A program made the translations under genes and the position numbers. The notes beneath the pieces were generated by a model. That model searched no databases and was not told the origin of the DNA. It worked only from the letters and a program-made list of their open reading frames with translations. A stretch of 64,000 nt of DNA from Tetradesmus obliquus (Eukaryota; Chlorophyta; Chlorophyceae; Sphaeropleales; Scenedesmaceae): positions 4,698,501 to 4,762,500 of the forward strand of contig CP126201.1 of the NCBI GenBank assembly GCA_030272155.1. Reading direction: 5' to 3'. Below, piece after piece: positions 56,880-64,000 of the stretch. Each line of letters starts with the position of its first letter. Position 1 is the first letter of the stretch.

Positions 56880-59652
56880 ATGGACAGGCAAGCTGCTTCT
56901 CCAGCTGCTGCTGCAGCTGGACCTGAGGAACTGAAGCAGCAGATATACAGCCAGCTCAAGAAAGCAGGAGTGGTATCATCCCTGAAGGCAAGTAACAGCC
57001 TAAAAATAGACCATACTTGCAACTGCCTGACATGCCCTGCCGGCATCCCGTACGCATGCACACCACGGTCAAGCTGTCACAAGCGCTTGCAACCTGCGCC
57101 TGTTTTGGGGCTGCGGTCAACACATCTGCCACCGCATGTGCTGTCTGTGGCGCCATGCATGCTTCACGTTTTCGTCCGCAGAGCCAGCTTCGCATGCAGC
57201 TGCTGGATCAGCTGCGCAAGCTTGCAGGACCAGATGCAGTGCGCGCAGCAGGCACAGGGACCGACCAAACTCGCAGCATGTGGCATGCAGCGCTGAACTG
57301 CATGCTTGCGGAGTACCTGCAAGCCTCAAATTGCCAGTTCACGCTGTCTGTGTTCAACTCAGAGACAGACACAGCGCCTGGGCAGCCAGCGTACTCGACA
57401 GAGGAGCTCTGCCAGCTGCTGAGGCTAGACCGGCAGCCGCAGCTGCTGCAGCGCGTGCAGGAGCTGCTGCCATCCCACGGTGAGCTGCTGCAGCGGCTGC
57501 TGCCTTGCATTTCAACAGCATGCAAGTGCATGCACCTGAAATGGCAGTAAGGCCATCCACATGACATGCACAGTTTGCCAGCTGCGCAGTTGACGGCTGT
57601 TGATGCGCCTGAATGTATCATGAGCAGCGGCTGACTTGCGGTGCTGCACAGCCATGCATGCCCACACCAATACCAGCAGGTCTTCCTGTTGTACATACAG
57701 CTGTTATCTGCGCATGACTGTGTGCCCGCAGGCTGCTTGGTGCTAGCGCTGCTTCAGGCACTGGCCAGCAGTGGCGGTGGCCCCACCACCGCTGACAGCA
57801 GCTGTCAGACCAGCCGGCCAGGGCAGCTGGATGGCCTGAAGGGGCGGCTGCTGCAGCTGGAGGATGCATACATGGCAAAGGTGGGCTTCAGCTGCTACGA
57901 CCTCAGGCACCGGGCACAGTAGCAGCATGTGTGCGGGAATGTAAGGCAGCATGCGTCGCCGTGCAGCGGCACATGCAGCAGATGCTTGTGGAAAGTTGCA
58001 GCATGGCAGCAGCAACAGCTGGCAGGACATGGGACAAGAAATTCGTCCGCATTCACTCCCTTGTGTGTGAACAGGACACGCTCTGCATGCGCAGCTGGGT
58101 GTGCTAAGCCGAACTTTGTTTGATACTCTGTCTGATACAGGCTGCGCAGAAGGCTACCGCAGACCCACGCCTTACTCTGGACCAACAGATGTCTGCTTAC
58201 AAAAAGGTGATCACAAAGCATGCACTCATGCAGTACCCAGCGGTGACCAGAAAGTGCTGCGCCAGACTCACACAGCAGTGCATGTGCCACCTCTTGTCAG
58301 CACTGCTCGCTCATGCACCTGCCCCAGCTAATACCCACCTCAGCACCGCATGCCACTGCACGACTTGGTTATCTCACACACTCACACACGATGTTGTGCT
58401 GTGTGCTGTGGGGCTGCAGGAGTGTGATGAGCTGGTGGAGCTGCAGGTTGCTGCGCGTGTGGCGCGCATCAGGGAGGTGGAGCTGGCCGCAGCACGCCAG
58501 GAGGCGGCAGCAAAGTGAGCAGCAGCAGGCGGCAGAACAGCAGTTGGCGTCGCAGCATGGCTTCCAGCCGCTGAATTGTGTATCATCAGCTGTTCAAGCA
58601 GCTGGGGCACAAAGTTGGTTTGGCCTCAACTCGTAGTGACTAGCCAGAAAGATTGTAAATAGCATGACAAACGCATGCAGGCAACGCGATGCACAAAGCA
58701 TAACGCCGGCAGCCCTGTGCGCCTTCGCCACCCCATGCAACGGGTGGCACTGCTTTTGCTGCAGCCTACCTTGCTCTTGCTTGGCCGCGATTCCACTCTG
58801 CATGTTGGGTGTCTGTGTCCCATGGTACCAGCAGCAGCTGGAGGGGGACCGGCAGGGGCTGGAGCGCATCCATGCCTCTGTGCTGATCCCTACTTTCCTG
58901 TCACATATCATTGCGTTGCTGTCGCTGCGCCGCGCAGGCACCGGCAGCAGCTGGACGCCGACAGGCGGGAGCTGGAGCGCACAACCGCGCCTGTGTGCTG
59001 ATCTCTGCTGGAGAAACAAATAACGTTTCTGATTATGTTCACGCAGGTACCGGCAGCAGCTGGAGGCGGACCGCCAGGAGCTGGAGCGCATCCACAGCGA
59101 GCGCCTGGCGCGCCTGGCAGCACGCGAGGAGGCAGTCGGGGAGAAGCTGCGCCGCCAGCAGCGGGACGTGGAGGGCATTGCTTACAGCCAGCGGCAGCGC
59201 ATACTGGCAGAAGAGGACCGGCTGCGCGGCATGAAGGCAGAGGTGCGTGCGCGTGATTGATGGCTGGGCCTGCGGTGATGGGGCTGGGTATGGGGAGAGG
59301 CATAGTGCGGCGGGGGGTGCAGACAGCTGCATGCAGATGAGGGCCGCCTCACATGTTGATCAGCAGCTGCAATGGCACGCTGGAGCAGTGCTGTATGTGT
59401 TCATCTGCACGCGCCATCACGTTAGGTTGTGTTCGCGGCTGCCACGTCTGCTGCTATCTACAAGCGATTCCATCACAATTTCTTGTGTGTACTGCTGTGC
59501 CTCGGATGCCTGCAGGTGGGCCGCCAGCTGGAGGTGCAGGAGCAGCTGCTGCACGGCCTGGAGGCGCAGCTGAAGGAGCGGGAGCGTGCGGTGTCCGGTG
59601 AGGCAGCAGCAGCAGCATCAGCACCAGGCATCCCCACTGTAGGTTTGTTTGT

Positions 59653-59699
<47 letters not shown>

Positions 59700-62600
59700 C
59701 AAGTTGTGTGTGGTGCGCTCTGTACTGCTCGTGCTGCCTCGTCATGGCGTCGCTCGCGCTTGTGGCATGGCTGACGTCCGACGATGCTGCTCCTGTGTAT
59801 GTGCAGCGCGTGAGCTAGCTGCGGAGACGAAGCTGGCAGAGGTGGCTGAGCTGGAGTCAAAGCTGGCAGCAGCAGCCCGCAAGGATGCAGCAGCAGCGCT
59901 GGCGGAGGAGCAGGCAGCGCTCAGGTGAGGCCTGGGCGGCAGGCACGCCAGCATATGAGATATGCAAGCGGGTTGATTGGAGCAGCACAATCCTCGTGAC
60001 AGATGATTTACAGCACTCCTTGCCGCGCTTGGCGCTGGTTGCAGTCGCGTGTGTCGCTGAAACTCACGTGTGCGTTGGTTTGGTGACCAGCTGTGCGCGC
60101 GCTGCGCGCGTATCACCACGCTGTTCTCAAAGAAGCTGCTTCTGCCTGGCCGGCTGCACGTGCGCAGGGGCGAGCGCACTGCGCTGGAGTCTGAGCGCGC
60201 TCGGGTCTCTGAGCTGAGGAGTGCCGTCAACGCTGACCTGGCGGTGGCACGCGCACACGAGGACAGGTGCGTGCCGTGCATGGCTCAAAGTATGTTGACC
60301 TGCATCTACGTGTATGCACATGCAAGCGCGCACATCTTCGTGTGAGGGTTGTCAGTCGGAAGTCATGTAGGGAGTACACCAGCACAACCCTCTGACCCGA
60401 CAACTGCAGAGCCGATTTGCACTACCAGTTATCACTCATTACATACCACAAACGTTGCTGCTGCTGCTGGCTACTTCGTGCGCTGCCGCATCCCCGCCAG
60501 GCTCCGCACACTGGAGGCGGCGCGTGCAGAGGCCGAGGCGCGCTCAGCAGCACACGCTGCCGGCGAGGAGGTGCTGCGCATGCAGCTCAAGGCCCTGCAG
60601 GCAGAGGCAGCAGCACTGCAGCAGGAGCTGGTGCGCACCGGTGCTGCCGCCGGCGCAGCTGCTGCAGCAGCAGGAGGCATGGATGCGCAGCAGCAGTTCG
60701 GCTATGTGCTGGGTGGCAGACCGCTGGGTGGGATTGGTGGAGGAGGCGGGGCGCCGCTGCAGCTGCCGCAGGCGCTGCGGGAGCTTGGGCAGTGGCAGCG
60801 GCGCGCGCAGCAGGCTGAGCTGCTGGCTGAAGAGGTGGGTGAACTGGCAGCAGTGCGGTTGGTGCTGTGTGTGCGCTGCATATGTTGGTTTGAGATTTTG
60901 AACAATGCGCAGCAGGCTGAGCTGCTGGCTGAAGAGGAGGGTGAACTGGCAGCAGTGCGGTTGGTGATGTGTGTGCGCTGTATATGTTGTTCAGATGTTG
61001 TGCGAACGATGTGCAGCAGGCTAAGCTTCTGGCTGAGGAGGTGGGCTGGCAGCATTGTAGAAGGTGTGATTTATGCACTGCATATGTTGTTCCAGATGTT
61101 GAGCAATACGCTGCAGGCTGAGTTGTTGGCTGAGGAGGTGGGTGGGCAGCAGTGTGGTTGGTGTTTTGTGTGCACTGTATTCGTTTTTTGAGATGTTGAG
61201 GACAGTGCATGTGGGCAGTGGCAGCATCTTGAGCTGCTGGCAGTTGCGCTGCATTGGCCAGTTGAGTGTTTCTTCTTGTACCCATACAAGGCTGCACCCA
61301 CGCATCACACCCCGTGCTGTTTTTGCCACCGCCTTCTTTGCAATGCAGGCGGCTGTGGAGCGTGATGCAGCGCAGTCGCGGGCAGATGAGCTGAGCTTGG
61401 ACCTCAATGCAGCGCGCAGAGAGGTGGCAGCGCTGCGCAGCCAGCTGGCGCGGCAGCAGCAGGACATCATTCAGCTGAAGCTGCAGCTGTCGCAGGCTGC
61501 AGCCAGCGCAGCAGCTGCTGCAGTAGCGAGCGGCAGCGGTGGAGGCAGCAGGGGCGGCAGCCTTGGCGGTAGGCCTGGCAGCCCCCTGGGCCGGGGTGCA
61601 GCCGCCACTGCTGCTGCTGCTGCCGCTGCTGCTGCTGCTGCAGTGGCGTCTGGGAGGTCTGGTGTATTCATGGGCAGTGCTGGGGGCGCTGCGGCAGCTG
61701 GCTTCTCGCCTGCAAGGGGTCAGTGGCAGCAGCAGCAGCTGCAGGGGTCGCCAGCTCCAGATCGGGAGGGGTCACTGGGCTTTGGCTCCCCACAGCAGCA
61801 GCAGCAGCAGGAGCGAAGCGGGTCTGTAGGAGGTGCAGCAGGCAGCAGCGGTGGTGCCGCAGAGGAGAGCAAGGTAGGTGCTGCTGTTTGTGCCATGTAC
61901 ATGCACATGTGTTGCGCGCATTGTTGGCACGAAGATGTAGACTCAATTGCAATGCACGACCAACAAGCATGCAACGGGCTGCACATCTGCAAAATTAGCC
62001 GATTGATGTGGCGTGTGCCGCTTCAGACCTGTGGCACAGCATCAGCTGTGGGTTGAGTGGGACTCCTCCGATGTTGGTGCTGGCAGGCTTGCAGCGCTGT
62101 CTGCTGCCCCAGGCTGCCACTTTCTACCAAGCACAGCATCGACTGCTGAGAATGCACTGCTGCACGGCTGACCTGCTGTTGTCTGGCTGCCGCCGCTGCT
62201 GCTGCTGCAGGCTGCCTCTGCGCGCCTCGCGCAGCTGTCTGCCGCTGATGCCTCCATGTCGCAGCGCCTGGCGGAGTTCAGGCGCCGCAGTGCTGCGCAG
62301 CGCGCAGTAGCAGCGCGCCAGCTGGCAGACCTGCGCGCAGCCAACAGCGGCGGCGGCGCAGACCCCGCTGCTGCTGCATCACGGCCTGGCGGCTCTAGCG
62401 GTGGTGGTGCGGCAGGCTTGCAGGGGCAATGCAGGCTGTCCATTCCCAGCGAGTTTGATGGCTTTGGGGGCAGCCAGGTGGAGGAGGCTGCAGGTGGGCT
62501 GAGCTTGATTTTCGGGATGTAGCATGGCCGACTGTGCTGAAGGGTGCAGATGTGCGCGGCCAGCATGGTTGCAAACTGTTGCTGCAGCTGGGCCTAGCTA

Positions 62601-64000
62601 AAGGCACTGCATGCGTGAGCTGTGTTGCATCAGCGTGCTATACATCATTGTGCTGCATGTGTCATGCTGAAGTGAACTCGTGTTAGCTGTCGCTCAGCTG
62701 CTAACCTAGCACGCCTGCTGCTTCAATTGCAATGCAGAGCTGGATCCACAAGCTAGCTATGAGCTGCAGCAGCAGCAGCAGCGCAGGGAGACACTGGAGC
62801 TGGCCCTGCTCCCACAGCAGCAGCAGCAGCAGGCGCGCACGGCTGGTGCTTGGCCAGCCACGTCGACTACTGCTGCGGCTGCTGCTGCTGGTGGCATTCG
62901 GCTGTACTCGTTGAGTGATGCCTTGCTGCCAGGGGGCGTGGCTGCAGCTGGCTGGCTGCCTCAGCAGCAACAGCAGCAGCAGCAGCAGCATCCAGCTGCG
63001 ATGTGCGAGCAGCCGCTGGCCGTGCAGCAGCAGCAGCAGATGCAGATGCATGAGCTGACGCTGAGCCGTCCAGATGCTGCGCAGGAGCAGCAGCAGCAGC
63101 GGTTGTGCGGCGCTGGCTCTCCTGCTGGCTCAGACGCTCAGCGCAGCAGCATTGCACGGCCCCCGAGCAGCAGCACGGAGTTCAGCTTTGCACAGCAGCC
63201 TGCTGATGAACAAGGTGGCAATGGAGCTGCAAGGGCAGCGGCGACAGATGCAAACGAAGGAGCTGGTGCTGCTGTGAGCAGCGGCTTGCAGCAGCAGCAG
63301 CAGGCAGGGATGGGTGGAGCAGAAGCTGCCTCAGGCTTTGTGCAGGCAGAAGTACAAAGGATATCAGCTGCTGCGGTAGATGCAGCACAGGCAGCAGCTG
63401 CACTGAGGAGCTCTGGCAGCTTCACGCAGCAGCAGCAGCAGGTGCAAGGGCAGGCCAGCCGTGAACCTAGCGATGCTGCTGCAGTTGCAAGTGATGCTGC
63501 AGCTGGCGCATCCCTGGGGACAGACGACACCACAACAGGTCAGGCTCTTGCAGATGTAGCAGCAGCTGCAGCTGCGGGTGAGCAGTTGCAGGCTGGTGCC
63601 GCTGAGAGGGATGCGGCTCACAGCCATGCGGAAGACAGCCTGCTGGCACAGCAGCCGAGTGAGCAGCACGAGGCAGGCGCAGCAAACAATGATGTTGACG
63701 AAGATGAAGCAGCCATGCATGGTGAGGCCAGCGGTCAGACTGCTGCTGCAGGCGAGCTGTCTGCAGTGAGCTCTGGCGTGGCGCTGGCAGCTGCTGCTGC
63801 TGCTGCTGAGGGAGACTTGGAGGGAGTGCGGCTGAGCAGCGGCAGCATGGGTGCTAGTGGCAGCAGGTCTGTTGACAGGTATGCCAGCTGGGCAGCTGGC
63901 GGGTTTGGTGAGAAAGAAGATGGGCAGGAAGCAGAAGAGGAAGAGGAAGAATGGGTGGAGGAGCGGGAGGTTGATGAGGATGATGATGCACAGCATTACG
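56880..64000 (+). CDS. OFD1: OFD1-like centriolar protein, 3' end beyond the window
   Basis: Thirteen exons give about 1,205 residues without reaching a stop: 56880-56987, 57182-57479, 57732-57880, 58141-58206, 58420-58514, 59047-59242, 59516-59597, 59807-59924, 60168-60266, 60501-60834, 61349-61873, 62211-62493 and 62738-64000. The N-terminus (EELKQQIYSQLKKAGVVSSL, then SQLRMQLLDQLRK and YLQASNCQFTLSVFNSET) lines up with the start and LisH region of vertebrate OFD1. A long coiled coil follows (RIHSERLARLAAREE, AYSQRQRILAEEDRLRG, RQLEVQEQLLHGLEAQL), with the family's LERIH and YAQRQ-like points. Gly/Ala/Gln tracts and an acidic Glu-rich C-terminal part come after. OFD1 sits at centriole distal ends and is needed for cilia. 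Intron 1 uses a GC donor (AAG|GCAAGT). Confidence 0.88.
58825..59046 (+). repeat. Two acceptor echoes of OFD1 exon 6
   Basis: Heads of exon 6 (YRQQLEADRQELERIH) recur at 58825 (acceptor lost) and 58938 (CAG kept), before the true exon at 59047. Periods are 113 and 109 bp. Confidence 0.9.
59655..59699 (+). repeat. (CAG)n microsatellite in an OFD1 intron
   Basis: An almost pure CAG run of about 15 units between exons 7 and 8. Similar CTG runs elsewhere: 37407-37440 and 37793-37820 (RPA1, ending in acceptors), 39976-40010 (RPA1) and 23131-23170 (behind the sulfotransferase). Confidence 0.9.
60835..61137 (+). repeat. Three donor echoes of OFD1 exon 10
   Basis: After the true donor at 60835, the exon tail (QQAELLAEE) and ~70 bases of intron ('gtgtgcgctg..atatgtt') recur. 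Copy ends are 60936 (donor GT changed to GA), 61040 and 61137 (GT kept). Periods are 102, 104 and 97 bp. Confidence 0.92.

Noticed and set aside
61142-61348. Extended OFD1 exon 11 starting upstream in the same frame
   Set aside because: The open stretch lies in the intron downstream of the exon 10 echoes; the CAG acceptor at 61348 with phase 0 gives the family-like coiled coil without it.
1-64000. tRNA or rRNA genes
   Set aside because: I saw no convincing T-loop (GGTTCRANNCC) with matching stems or rRNA core sequence. A covariance-model scan would be decisive.

Overview
The window looks like nuclear DNA of a chlorophycean green alga, probably Scenedesmus/Sphaeropleales-like. The reasons are plant/algal gene types (a WD40-cyclophilin of the CYP71 type, an RPA1 with the plant CX8C zinc ribbon), many short GT-AG introns ending in CTGCAG, very abundant (CTG)n/(CAG)n tracts encoding poly-Ala and poly-Gln, TGTAA motifs behind several stop codons, and centriolar (OFD1) and meiotic (ZIP4) genes. 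The genus is an inference. Exon borders below were read by eye from splice consensus, phase continuity and protein-family similarity.

Layout. 1-335: A+T-rich piece resembling plastid DNA. 1096-2678 (+): small secreted Cys-rich protein, five exons. 3781-11918 (+): CYP71/PPWD1 WD40-cyclophilin, 14 exons. 12960-15824 (-): large single-exon leucine-rich, F-box-like protein. 16245-16517 (+): possible 90-residue protein. 18981-about 20200 or further (-): unrecognised multi-exon gene. 23204-25347 (-): Golgi-type sulfotransferase, divergent from 26278-29975 (+): RsuA/RluB-family pseudouridine synthase. 30854-40139 (+): RPA1, 15 exons. 41060-48841 (+): ZIP4/SPO22 meiotic TPR protein, about 20 exons. 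49464-51300 (+): BTB/BACK protein. 52088-54514 (-): RING protein with six copies of a 41-residue Cys/His-rich repeat. 55665-56232 (-): ELOF1, head-to-head with 56880-end (+): OFD1, cut by the window end.

The most unusual feature is not a gene. In CYP71, RPA1 and OFD1, and more weakly in the pseudouridine synthase and ZIP4 genes, introns hold tandem, partly decayed copies ('echoes') of exon ends. Copies upstream of an exon repeat its acceptor plus the first 40-80 coding bases. Copies downstream repeat the last coding bases plus the donor. Periods are mostly 100-180 bp. RPA1 exon 6 is preceded by nine such acceptor copies, including a 346-bp higher-order repeat present twice. RPA1 exon 7 has three acceptor echoes before it and four donor-side echoes after it. 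The last exon of CYP71 is followed by three copies of its C-terminal codons. I counted about 26 echoes in RPA1 and about 16 plus 3 tail copies in CYP71. They generate many false ORFs and alternative splice sites. All echo-bearing genes found here are on the + strand.

The genes do not form one pathway. Several are basic nuclear functions (RPA1: ssDNA binding; ELOF1: Pol II elongation; CYP71: chromatin/splicing-associated cyclophilin; ZIP4: meiotic crossover), one is centriolar (OFD1), one organellar (pseudouridine synthase) and two belong to the secretory route (sulfotransferase, Cys-rich protein).
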